NCBI GenBank assembly: GCA_016647705.1 | Contig: CM028340.1 | Location: 8,123,001-8,187,000, forward strand | Direction: 5' to 3' | Source: Eucommia ulmoides | Lineage: Eukaryota > Streptophyta > Magnoliopsida > Garryales > Eucommiaceae | Length of the DNA: 64,000 nucleotides | In this document: positions 1 through 9,665 of the stretch, piece by piece | How positions within the stretch are numbered: the stretch's first letter is position 1 | Layout of the letters: every line of letters begins with the position of its first letter | Translations under genes and position numbers: made by a program | The notes under the pieces: generated by a model | Database searches by the model: none | The model's input: only the letters and a program-made list of their open reading frames with translations | What the model was told of the DNA's origin: nothing

Positions 1-59
1 TCCTTTTTGTGACATAGTACTTCTCAAATTTCTGAATTTTCGTCTAATGTTGACCCAAT

Positions 60-490
60 TGGCGATTTGAAGAACATTGCCAAAAAACTCATGCATTGAT
101 GACATTTTGAACATTGCCAAAAAACTCATGCATTGATGACATTTGTCTTATCATACTGACACATTTAACGATTTTGACAAATTAACATCAGAAGACGAAG
201 GTACCATTTGGTTACTGTTTCCGTTCCTCAATTTATATTCTTACCAAAAAACTCATGCATTGATGACATTTGTTTGATCATATTGACAAATTTAACCGTC
301 TTTACAAATTAATATCAGAAGTCTAAGGAACCGTTTGGTTACTGTTTCGTTCCTTAATTTATGTTCCCGCCAAAAAGCTCCTGCATAGATGACATTTGTC
401 TAATCATATTGACAAATTTATCTATCTTTACAAATTAATTTCAGAAGACTAAGCCATCCTTTGGTTACTGTTTCTGTTTCTTAATTTATG
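60..490 (+). repeat. Imperfect tandem repeats of about 125 bp
   Basis: Three units follow one another. Each contains a Ccaaaaa-ctcatgcattgatgacattt segment, an AT-rich middle and an end reading like TTTGGTTACTGTTTC followed by an AATTTATGTT-like stretch. The first unit also has an internal duplication of about 45 bp (72-142). The TTTGGTTACTGTTTC part resembles the ends of the MITEs elsewhere in the window, so the array may derive from a transposon terminus; that link is inference. The same array is in copy B, where one unit has lost about 35 bp. Confidence 0.75.
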
Positions 491-700
491 TTCGGACTCC
501 CAAAATTTTTGAGATTAATATATAGAAACACGTTTGATGAACATATTTTTGTTTCCAAAATTTTGGGTGTAATTCCTAAATTTCTTGACTTCTGTAAAAC
601 TATTCTCACTACTATCTTGCCAGCCACTACCACTACCCATAGGCCATCACCACGACGTCAACCACCATATAGTTAAAGGAAAAAAACGAACTAATGTTAC

Positions 701-1160
701 AATGAGGCAAACTTTCTTAATTAATGACATTAAATGAGGCAAACTTTCTTAATTAATTGACCGTGTTGAATTCAACACAAGTTTCCTAATTAAATTTAAA
801 TGACATAATAATAATTTGTATGTTGCAAGTTAATCAATTTTTTTCTAATTAAGTGATCATTGAATTCTAGATATGTTATTTTTGTTTGCTAAATCGTTGT
901 TTAAGGTGTCATTTTGAAGCTATTGTTTAAAAAAATATGCTTATTCAAAATTTTCGATTTAAATGACAATATTAAATTCAACACAAACTTTTCTAGTTAA
1001 ATGATGCAATAATAATTTTTATGTTGAATTCAATAAAAATTCGAATTCCAGTGATTAAAGTTTCCTAATTAACTGATCATGTTGAATTTTATGTTTTTTT
1101 TTTAAATGGTTGATTGAGATGTCATTTTGAAACTATTATTTAGACGAATGCGATTATATA
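701..1160 (+). repeat. AT-rich internally repetitive block; short tandem duplication at its left edge
   Basis: At 702-753 the phrase ATGAGGCAAACTTTCTTAAT occurs twice, 31 bases apart. Copy B has it only once, at about 24731. The doubled phrase lies exactly where copy A lacks the 3.2 kb present in copy B, so it probably marks a repaired break. The rest repeats the theme of 'gaattcaacacaa...tttcctaatt' with variations. No coding signal was seen. Confidence 0.6.
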
Positions 1161-1228
1161 ATCAAATCACTCCAACAAAGGTTCCAGCGAGGAGATTAGG
1201 TATCTCATTACCTATGGCAGCCGAGGGA

Positions 1229-1236
1229 TGACGTCA
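1229..1236 (+). promoter_or_regulatory. TGACGTCA palindrome (bZIP/TGA-type site)
   Basis: A perfect TGACGTCA octamer is present, and the same octamer is kept in copy B at 26117-26124. Motifs of this kind bind plant bZIP/TGA factors. Whether it is active here is unknown, because no gene can be assigned downstream. Confidence 0.4.
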
Positions 1237-1400
1237 TGTCGATGAGTAAAATGTTGGGGGCATCGTCATGCGATTTTGTTTCCGAGAACAATAACCAGAA
1301 TTTTCAGTGTCGCGATTTAACTTCCGATACTAATTTCGGCGATCCAATTGCCAACACTCAACCAATCTCATCCTTTTCTATCTCCTTCCAAACAATATAA
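1236..1400 (+). other. Short open frame of 54 codons, shared with copy B
   Basis: An ATG at 1236 opens a frame of 54 codons ending in TAA at 1398-1400. It begins MSMSKMLGASS and is rich in Ser, Asn and Gln. The copy-B counterpart (26124-26288) has exactly the same length with no frame-breaking indel. Most differences between the copies change the amino acid, so there is no sign of purifying selection since the duplication. I do not recognise the peptide. It may be a fragment of a first exon or chance; no downstream exon was found. Confidence 0.3.
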
Positions 1401-2161
1401 CTCGAAAATCCGATGGATGCTTATAGTCCTGTTTGGCATTACCCATTTTCGTTGTGATTTTGCCTGGTTTTTTTATTTATACCCATTTTTTTTTGGTAAT
1501 CAATTGCGAAGTCTATACTCATTTTCAGACAAGAAAAATAAAACCCGTTTGGGAAATGTGTCTTCTCTAGACACATTGATCTTATTTAGATAAAAAAAAA
1601 AAAAAAAAAATCATCGGAAAATGTGATTTTAGTGGTTAAGACAATTTTTATTTTGTTTTTGAAATATGGAGTGAAAATTCATACCAAATTGTGATTTGGT
1701 AAATTTTCACAATAATTTATTTTCATTGATCTTGGAAAAATTTTCAATGTTTTTTATTTGTTTTGAAATATTGATTGAACGTTCACACTGAAGTGAACAT
1801 TCATAACAGTTTTTTGATTAAATGAGTAAAATATTGAGTGAATATTTAGTAAAATATTATTTTGAGATATTGATTAAAATATTGAGTGAATATTGAGAGA
1901 AATAATGTTCTAATATATTGATTGAAATATTAAGCGAACATTCACAACAACACAATCAATCCCGTTAACATGTATAAAATGTTTAAAATATATAAATATG
2001 TTAAATATTTTTATATTTAGTGAATGTTAACTCAATATAAAATATTGATTGAATATTTACATGTTGTTTTATCTCACAAAATGGCTTTGTATATAAATTA
2101 GGAAAAAATGATGGTCAAAGAACAAATACTATTTTCTAAAAAATCTCTTAGGATTAAAAAC
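1401..2161 (+). other. AT-rich non-coding block of copy A
   Basis: Contains a poly-A run near 1592-1609 and many short motifs built on 'gaatattgagtgaa' and 'aaatattgattga' at 1660-2060, giving a degenerate short-period repeat. Copy B carries the same at 26289-27012. No exon, RNA gene or transposon end is seen. Confidence 0.6.
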
Positions 2162-2164
2162 TTA

Positions 2165-2670
2165 GGTGGCGTTTGGTTAGTGTTTCCACTTTTCTGAACC
2201 CAACTTGAATGGGTTGGGTTGAGAATTTTGAGAACAAAATTACGTTTGGTAACGATAATTTTTGTTTTGTGCTGAGAACAGAATGTGTTTGGTAACGATT
2301 TTATCCTAAAACTAATTTTCTTTTTGAATTTTTTTTTTTGTGTTTGGCGGTTGCCGGACGTCGGCGACGTAGTGGTGTTAGACTGTGGCCGAACGGCCGG
2401 ACGCCGGCGACGGCAATGGTGGCCGGCGGCTGCGGACGGACGGTGGGTGGTCGTCAGACGGTGGCCGGAGTTGAGAACTTTGGGTTGAGTTTTTTGAGCA
2501 AATTTTTTTTTTTTTTTTCTTTCTCATTTCCTTAACATTTTGAGAATTAATTCCTATTTTTTGGGTTGGGTTGAATTTTGTATTTGTCAAACGCATTCTC
2601 AAAAATCAGACTCAAAATTTTTGAATTAGGTTGGATTGAATTTGGTTGGGAATACTAACCAAATGGAGCC
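2165..2670. mobile_element. PIF/Harbinger-like MITE (506 bp, TSD TTA)
   Basis: The left end GGTGGCGTTTGGTTAGTGTT is matched by the inverted right end ACTAACCAAATGGAGCC. The element is bracketed by TTA at 2162-2164 and 2671-2673. A TWA target duplication with TIRs of this kind is typical of PIF/Harbinger-derived MITEs. The centre (about 2345-2470) is GC-rich with CCGG/CGGCC-rich sequence. Copy B has no element at the matching position (about 27012). Reading frames in the centre come from base composition and do not look like proteins. It belongs with the elements at 21649 and 52436. Confidence 0.8.
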
Positions 2671-2673
2671 TTA

Positions 2674-4493
2674 ATTAATGTAGCTGGAAGTCTATTTTAT
2701 AGTTTCTATATCTTTGAAAGACTAACTAATAAAATTCTCAAAAAAATAAGACAATTTAGACGAACCTAAAAATATACCAATCATTTTCTTATTTTAAGTG
2801 AAAAAATTACCCTTACCACTCAAATACACTTCTCTATAACAAAAGAATTTACTCTCATTCCTCTCTCTCTCTCCCTTTACGAAAAAGGGAATCCTAACTC
2901 GAATCTTGTTTTCTTTGACATTTTGTTGTATCATGGATGATTACAAAGCAAATTGGAGGCCAAAATGTGGAATATATTTTTATTTTTATGTTTCATATTG
3001 TTTTATTTTTATCCTAATGATGACTGATGAGTGTTTTTTAGACGGTAATATATGTCTGAACTAGTTTAACGCATAACTCGATTAAATATCTTTAATATTC
3101 TTCCATATCGATCTGATATATTTAAGATTTTACTTTTAGAATATTTTCTAGAATTTTACTCCTAGAGTGCACCTTGACAATAAATAAGTGCACCTTGACA
3201 ATAAACAAGGATATCACCCCCAACTAATCGGATTTTCAAAAATCAAAATATAAATATTCATTAAGGGTTTTAAATAACTCAAGTAATTTTTTTATTTTTT
3301 TTTTAATTTTTTTTTTATTTTATGCATAAGTAATTTGACTACTAATTATGGTAAAGTTCCACATTTGACTATAAATAATAATTAAATAATTATATTATAT
3401 TTTCTTCTCTTTGTCTTCACCTTCGGAGAAGTAGGTGAATGAGGAATTAGTCGGACGGTCCAATACGGGCACTACGTAGTATATAGACACACCTGCTCAA
3501 TTGACATAAATACCCCCCAAAAAGAGAAGAAAAATGCTTCAAGAAATAAAACAATAGAAAATGCTAAGGGTGCTTTTGGTTATTCATCAATTTGTAAATT
3601 GTACTATTTTTAACCAATCAATTTATTAATTCTTACATCTTTTCAGTTAATTATTTTATTTTTAATTCAACTATTATTTTCTCATGTAATAAAAAAATAT
3701 AATTTAATAAAATAAATAGAATATTTATTTATTCAAAAAAAAAAAAAAAAAAAGAAAAAAAAACCATTTGTGGGGTTATTGTTGAAAGTCTACTAATTTA
3801 AAATTTTCACCCATTCAATTCACGACTTACAATATTTTTTTCAGAAATCTAAAATTACTATACTACGTAAAAGTCAATGTAATTTTTTCATGTAAAAAAT
3901 TACAATAACTTTTATGGTGTACAGCGAGTTTAGACTTTTGACAGATATTTAACTTTTCAAAAAATTATTGTACCAAATTCAATATTGAATTGAAAATTTT
4001 GGGATGATAATAAAACAAAAATCTATTTATTAAATAGAGTAATTTAAAAAACCTCTAAATAAATATGGTGATATTCATCTCCACAACTACATTTATAATT
4101 AGCCGTAAAAAACGGATATAGGAAAAATAGTGTAAAAAAAAAAAAAGAAAATATTTTGGGTTGATTATAATATCGATTTATGTGAACTAATGACGGACCG
4201 GGCGGTTGCGGCGGTGGAAGGTGGCAAAAGGAGTGTGTAATCCAGCTACATTTCACATGTGAAGGCGGAGGAAGTCGGTGGTTTGGAATCAACGGCCGTC
4301 ACAGTTATCACCGCCGGCCGGCAACGACCTCCTAACTCTTTGACTTACAAAAAAACTCTCCCAAGTACAACTATCCCCGCTTTTGGCTACAGAAAACAAG
4401 AAGACAAGACGATTAATTTGGTGTCAAAAGGAAAAGACGAAAAAGGGTAGCACAAAAGTTGATTATAGTATAGGTCTTTTGGTAATATTTTAA
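2674..4493 (+). other. Non-coding part of copy A (no gene recognised)
   Basis: This block matches copy B 27015-27442 plus 32035-33405. It includes a local duplication of a 21-bp 'gtgcaccttgacaataaa' unit at 3166-3206, homopolymer tracts at 3288-3320 and 3736-3764, and a GC-richer patch at 4195-4335. Position 3088-3092 (ATCTT) is the intact target site of the copia insertion found in copy B. The GC-rich patch is conserved between the copies but no convincing exon was found. Confidence 0.65.
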
Positions 4494-4800
4494 GAGTTCT
4501 TCAGGAAATAAATATTTTTTAAATAAATGATTTCTGAAAATTAATATGTTCAAATTTATTTATCAAACTCAAATAAAACGCAGTCTCAAAATACATTTTT
4601 ACTAAAAACACACATTGAATATGCGTTTTTAAAACAAAAAAAAATAAAATTGAATATGCAATTGTATAATGCGTTTCTACGATTCAAAAACAAAGAGAGT
4701 TCCCGCCCAAAAATGCAGATGAGGTTTGCATTTCTTTAAAAACGCAAAAGACATTTGTGTTTTTAACGAAAAGCAGAAAGCTTCTGCGTTTTTAAAGTCA

Positions 4801-5131
4801 TAAAACAGATCCCATTATTCTTCTCATTCATTTGCGTTTCAATTGGCACAGTCGTTCCCTTTGCTATTTGCCACTGCTCCGTCGCTGTCGGCCTGCTTAT
4901 CTCCTGCCGTTGCCGTGACCCACTCCTTCGGTCGTCGTCTCCTTTTGATTAAGTAAGCGTTTCAAATTTTTTTTGTTTGTTTTTGGGTTTTCCCGTATAT
5001 ATGTGTATATATACGTGTGTGTATATATAATAAATGTTTATGAATTTCAAATATTTCATTTAATTTAGTAATAATTATTTTTTGTTTTTGCATACAGTTA
5101 GCAAGTATCTTTTAATCTAGATAGCAAGCCG
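4801..5131 (+). other. 5' region of the captured pseudogene, with TA-rich run
   Basis: Between the left TIR and the first exon lies pyrimidine-rich sequence (4840-4950), a TG-, TA-rich run at 4995-5030 and an AT-rich stretch. It could be leader or intron of the captured gene. No ATG-proximal promoter motif can be assigned. Confidence 0.35.
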
Positions 5132-6358
5132 ATGCACGTATTGATTGTGTATCGTGATCAGTTAGATCGTCTACAGTATGACGAGGTCAGTTATAGATTT
5201 ATGTAAGATATTACTGATGTTTATTTATTTATTATTATATTTATTACTTAATTAATTTATTGTATGTTGTTTGCAAGGTGATTTGGATGCCGTATCCAGT
5301 TGATCTCTTGGAGCAATTACCAACATACTGTAGAGATGGTCAAGCTATTTAGATAGCGTCTATGCCCTTAATCTGCTACGAAATCGTAGAGTACCATTAC
5401 CCTTATCGTACATTACGACAGTTTGGATTTCATCAAGGGATTCCACGGCTAAGCGACACGTATAAGGATTTGCATTTGAATAGTCGGAGAGGAAAATTTG
5501 GTACAGACTGGTCGATAGTACACAAGGTAAATATACGGGCATGGGATAGCCAACGATTACCTGATTTGAGTAACCTCTAGGTTGGTACAAGCGTCCTTGA
5601 TGATTACATGCCCTGGTACTGGGGAGTAACCAGACGGTTCATAGTGAACCCATCTTACCGACCGAACTTTGGCTATCATGCAGTAGGAGGTCGTCCGACG
5701 ATAAAGGTATAATTTAATTAGAACATATATTTGTTATTCTGTGTTGCTATTAATGTTCATTTACTTAGATGCAATCAACTTTATGTTGTAGGAACCAAAT
5801 ATTTCCGCCTTGATGCGTATGAGCGAGCTTACATTGCGAACAAGATAACCAGACGACTTTGAACAGGCTGTCCACTTAATGCACAACACTTGTTCCAGGG
5901 CCTATCGCCGGCAGCTGCCAAACCAAATGACGAGTGACATTGCTCCGGGACAGGAGCACATATCGGATCCACCGCTAGAGTCGTCTTCCAGGATTGCCGT
6001 AAACAAGGATGATGACGTGTACCGAGCAGGCGATGTTGTAATGGAGGACACTAGTGTCGGACCATCTATGTATGTGATGGACGATTTCTTTTCAGAGTAT
6101 GGCACCGACCTAGGTGTCAGTTGCGGACTGTCACTGGGTAGTACATTTGTCACCCTGATAATGGAGCATCCATCGTCGAGATCAACACTTATTCTTAAAT
6201 GTGACACATGGCGTACCCAGAGGAATTCAAAGTCACGTGTCGCCTGTTCCTTAGGTGCCATACGACGAACATTTGTTGCCGATCGTGGAGGAACCATCAT
6301 ATTCATCTACCATGGATTTGGAACACATTACTCAAGTCGATCATTTTCAGGCAGATGA
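5132..6358 (+). pseudogene. Plant mobile domain (PMD/MAIL1-like) pseudogene, three exons
   Basis: Reading exon 1 (5132-5185), exon 2 (5278-5706) and exon 3 (5792-6358), joined at GT...AG introns of 92 and 85 bp that both fall between codons, gives a single frame. Exon 1 carries YRDQLDRLQYDE. Exon 2 carries VIWMPYPVDLLEQLP, then MPLICYEIVEYHYPYRTLRQF and DDYMPWYWGVTRRFIVNP, matching in order the conserved blocks of the plant mobile domain ('aminotransferase-like', PMD-C/MAIL family). Exon 3 is an acidic, Ser-rich tail. Three in-frame stops break it: TAG 5350-5352 (where the family usually has Trp), TAG 5578-5580 and TAA 5846-5848. PMD genes occur both as host genes and inside MULEs and other transposons. 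Its position between long TIRs suggests a transposon-borne copy, now dead. Confidence 0.8.
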
Positions 6359-6360
6359 GA

Positions 6361-7090
6361 TGGATGAACTTTCACTTCCTTTACGGCGGAAATGAAAAAA
6401 CATCAAACGTAAGGGGTGTGGTAGAACCCAATGACATGTATTATAATTTGTAGAAATGTATCTAATTTAACATGTGTAGAAATGTATCTAATACCACAAC
6501 TCAGATTACGAAGATGGAGAGATTTACCACGAATGGTTTGATAAAACTAAGTAGTTATTGATGCTACAAAAGTTTAATATGAGTAGTATTTTTTAATTTA
6601 TGTAATGTTTATTTTTTTGTCCTTTTATGATTACTACTTGTACTTCTTATCGCTTTTGATTTTAAATTGATATCTATCTCGGTTAGAATAACAAATTTTT
6701 GAAGCCCGTTGTCTGTTTTTTTTTTCTCCATCCAAATCCAACATCATTTTTTAGGTCACTTTTTGACAGTCCAAAAAGTGCCATCAAATGTGAGTCGAAA
6801 TCTAAGTTAGCGATGTTCGCAAATGTAGACTGAGGAAAATTTCCATTCCAATTAGTATTTGAAAATTTTATTTGATTATAAAATAACAATACAAAATTAT
6901 TTTATAATCAAATGATAAACACAAATTTAAGAAAAATAATTATTTTTATTTTTAAATTGAAATGAATATTAGCTAGATTAACGATTTTTTTTTGGAAAAA
7001 CTACATTGGCCAATTTGAGTTGAAAGATATTTATATCCTTAAATATTTCAATAGGGTTTACGTTAACACTATTCTAAACTTAAAAGGAAA
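6361..7090 (+). other. AT-rich 3' part of the MULE-like element
   Basis: After the pseudogene stop the sequence is AT-rich, with poly-T runs near 6720 and 6988. No further exon is recognised. It may include the captured gene's 3' UTR. Confidence 0.4.
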
Positions 7091-7439
7091 ATAGTGTAAC
7101 GGTGTAAATTTTGTTTTTTATGAAAACGCAAATGATATTCACGTGCAGATTTTTTTTTTTTTTTTTTTGTTTTACAAAAACGCAAATAACATTTGCGTTG
7201 TTTGAAAAACTAAAACAGAAAACGCAAATGTGTTTTACATTTCTTCAAAAAAACACAAAACGCATTTGTGTTTTAATTAAAAAAAAAAAATCTGAAAAAA
7301 TCGTAGAAACAACTTTCCTTTATGCGTTTTCAAAATTTTTTTGGAGGTTTTAAAAACGCATATTGAATATGCGTTTTTAATACAAACGCATTTTAAAATC
7401 CCAATTTTGAAACTACGTTATTTTTGTGATGAAAATGCC

Positions 7440-7930
7440 CTTCAATTATTATATTTTAACAATAAACACTAATCACCACAACAAACTTAAACTATCATGC
7501 CACAACCACGATAACCTTTATTTTACTATCATGGTTACCACTACTGAACACACCTACCATTGAATCAAAATCAACACCACCACCATGCCTACCGCCTACC
7601 ATCATTGTAGCCACCACAACCGTTTATCACTATAACAAATATTCATCATCACCACAAAATTTACTATCACCACAACCACCATCGATATCACACCAAACTG
7701 ATTATCGTCAGTAGTACAACAAACATTTATTATCACCATTGCCACACCACAACAAATGTTTTCATGATTGCCACTGGCACCACAACAATAAATTTTCGTT
7801 ATCACCACCATCAACATAACAAATATTCACTATTACGATTACCACAACAATAAATATTCATTATTACCGCCATCACCACCACAACAAATATTTTCTATCA
7901 CCATTGCTACTACCATTGCCACAATAAATA
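7440..7930 (+). repeat. Degenerate CACCACAACAA-type minisatellite
   Basis: Irregular copies of a CAT/CAC/ACAACAA-rich unit of roughly 30-45 bp, for example 'caccacaacaaatattca', are repeated across about 490 bp. The long frames read through it are low-complexity and not real proteins. Confidence 0.6.
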
Positions 7931-8235
7931 ATAAAAAAATCAATGACAAATTTCAGCAAATCACAATCAAATATTGCAACAAATTTTAGCAAATTAAAGT
8001 CAAACATTGCAGCAAATTTCAACAAATCAAAATTGACATTTATAGTAAATTTTAGATCTTGAATTTTTAGATCGTAATAGTTCAATAAATTTGTTGCCAT
8101 TACTAAAAATATGACACACACAAAAAATAAAAATAAAAATCAAACTCAATAAATTTGGTGCCATCATTCAAACAAGCAATAAGAAAAATCAAACTCGATA
8201 AATTTGCTACTATCATATAAACATTCAACAACAAA
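7931..8235 (+). repeat. Degenerate repeats of an 'aacaaatttcagcaaatca' theme
   Basis: Units such as 'caaatttcagcaaatcacaatca' and 'aaaatcaaactcgataaatttg' recur about every 30-80 bp. It is distinct from the adjacent CACCACAACAA array. No coding content. Confidence 0.45.
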
Positions 8236-8641
8236 AGTTAGATTTTAGACTTTTCAATTCTATAGTTTTTTAGATAGGTTTCACACATAAAAAAAAAAAA
8301 AAAATTGAAATTTCTGAGAGAGAGAGAGAGATAGAGGAATAACAGTGGAGCTATGTCGACATCATGAACAACAGAGTTAAAAGACGATGATAGTGGCAGC
8401 GGTGACACATAGCAAATCTAGATCTTATCATAAATAACTAGATCGTACATGGCCTCCACCAAATTTGGCAATGGTGGCCATGTTTTTATGAGAGACAGAG
8501 ATAGATAAAACAAGAGAAATAGAGAGATATGTGGTTGTTTCAACAAGAAGGGGGAGAGGGATCATTGCATTGGTGGTTGCGTCGGTATGCTCATCGTCTT
8601 GGTCGCTTCCCGAGAAATAGATAAGATAATTTTTGTGGTGG
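8236..8641 (+). other. Unassigned sequence before the first copia LTR
   Basis: Contains a poly-A run (8289-8304), a GA microsatellite (8315-8332) and purine-rich sequence. No gene or transposon end is recognised. Confidence 0.5.
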
Positions 8642-9132
8642 TGCCTGTAAGATTAATTTCGTCTTGTGAAAACCATTATACAAATAGGAACATTCATATT
8701 GAATCATCAAGAATTAAAATATTGAATTTGCGGAAGCGTACCTGAATCCATAACAAGAAGATAGAAATATCCGAGTCTGAGGTTTTATGATCTTCTAGAT
8801 CAACACTTTTGTTTTCTGTCTAAATATCTCTCTCACAATGGGAATCAGAAAAATAGAAAATAACATTGTGTGATCTGGGGACTATGACCCCTGTTTATAA
8901 ACAGTCATGTCTGTTTATAAACAATCGTGTCTGCTCGTATTTCTATTTTAATCTATCATAAAAATAAAAATTACGTTTATTTCTACACATTAAAACCCAC
9001 ACTTAATAATACATTAATTAAGGCTCCAAAATTTAAATTAATCACTTTAATTGACATAACTTTATTTGATAGCTTATAATTCACATTTATTTAATATATA
9101 AACCCATATATATATTTAATTTTACTCCAACA
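8642..9132 (-). repeat. Probable 3' LTR of the truncated copia element
   Basis: On the minus strand the stretch starts TGTTGGAGTAAAATT (ending at 9132) and could end near 8642 with a CA. The adjoining bases 9133-9145 read as a short purine-rich tract on the minus strand, the expected polypurine tract position. Two 'tgtttataaac' motifs at about 8900-8930 look like TATA-type promoter sequence. The left limit is a guess because there is no second LTR for comparison. Confidence 0.5.
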
Positions 9133-9665
9133 ATCTCCCACTTGGGCTATATATGTAACTTTATAAACATGAATTATACTTTATGAGCTCATGAGTTTTG
9201 CTATCAAAACTTTATGCATCTTAACAATCTTATCCATTAACCACATCAATATAGAATGAAAGCAATCGTCGTTACATATTTCGTAACTATATCCATCAAT
9301 GATCACATATATCAATGCAACTAATGACAAAGATCAAATGTGAATGTGTAGCATGGAAATTTCATGCAATGTGATCTTAATATGCCTATTTCCAACTGGT
9401 AGTCCTTAAACCTTAGTGAGATCAAGTCGTACAGAATCAGAGTAAATATAAATTTAATACTTTACTATAGTAAATAACCATATAATAACTATAAAATCTA
9501 TAACAAATGTGTCTATAGATAAAAGTATCTAAAATACAAACTCCTACTAAAATGACATATCCTGAAAAGAAACTACACCCATATGAGCAGTGTACTCATG
9601 AAAGACCTTGGTTGGTAATCCCTTATTCAGTAGATCCGCAATCATGGAGTTTGTCCCAATGTACT
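9133..9665 (-). other. Non-coding gap between copia LTR and RNase H
   Basis: AT-rich sequence between the probable polypurine tract and the last recognisable RNase H codons. On the minus strand, parts around 9540-9665 still read like degraded RNase H C-terminus, but with too many breaks to annotate. Confidence 0.5.

Larger units (their letters stand above)
4560..7435 (+). mobile_element. MULE-like element with long terminal inverted repeats carrying a plant-mobile-domain gene
   Basis: The ends are inverted copies of each other. The left segment, about 4570-4640 (containing TGAATATGCGTTTTTAAAAC), matches the reverse complement of about 7340-7432 over roughly 70 bases with gaps. Shorter 'aaaacgca' themes continue inward on both sides (4640-4800 and 7110-7330). 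Long TIRs are the mark of Mutator-like elements. No 9-bp target duplication could be fixed and the outer limits are approximate. No mudrA transposase is visible. The interior holds the pseudogene at 5132-6358. Copy B keeps only an outer-right-end match (33478-33560). Confidence 0.6.
1..7475 (+). repeat. Segmental duplication, copy A
   Basis: This stretch matches 20881-33560 in the same orientation. Collinear blocks seen by eye are 3-700 with 20881-21536, about 717-1160 with 24719-25165, 1161-2150 with 26047-27012, 2676-3092 with 27015-27442, 3088-4493 with 32035-33405, and 7388-7475 with 33478-33560. Relative to copy B, copy A lacks about 3.2 kb after position 700 and about 0.9 kb after 1160. 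It has extra sequence at 2165-2670 (MITE) and about 4494-7387 (MULE-like element). The copy probably starts before the window. No intact gene is recognisable in it. Confidence 0.9.

Noticed and set aside
2378..2602. Overlapping frames on both strands in the MITE core
   Set aside because: Caused by GC-rich CCGG repeats; the products are Arg/Pro low-complexity and differ in frame between related elements.
4259..4450. 63-aa frame in the GC-rich patch of copy A
   Set aside because: It starts at GTG, not ATG, and in copy B the same frame is cut by a stop (TAA after 'tttgactt'), so it is not conserved.
5902..6306. 134-aa minus-strand frame
   Set aside because: Shadow of exon 3 of the plant-mobile-domain pseudogene on the plus strand.
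7602..8121. Minus-strand frames over the CACCACAACAA repeats
   Set aside because: Low-complexity Val/Ile/Cys repeats produced by the minisatellite.
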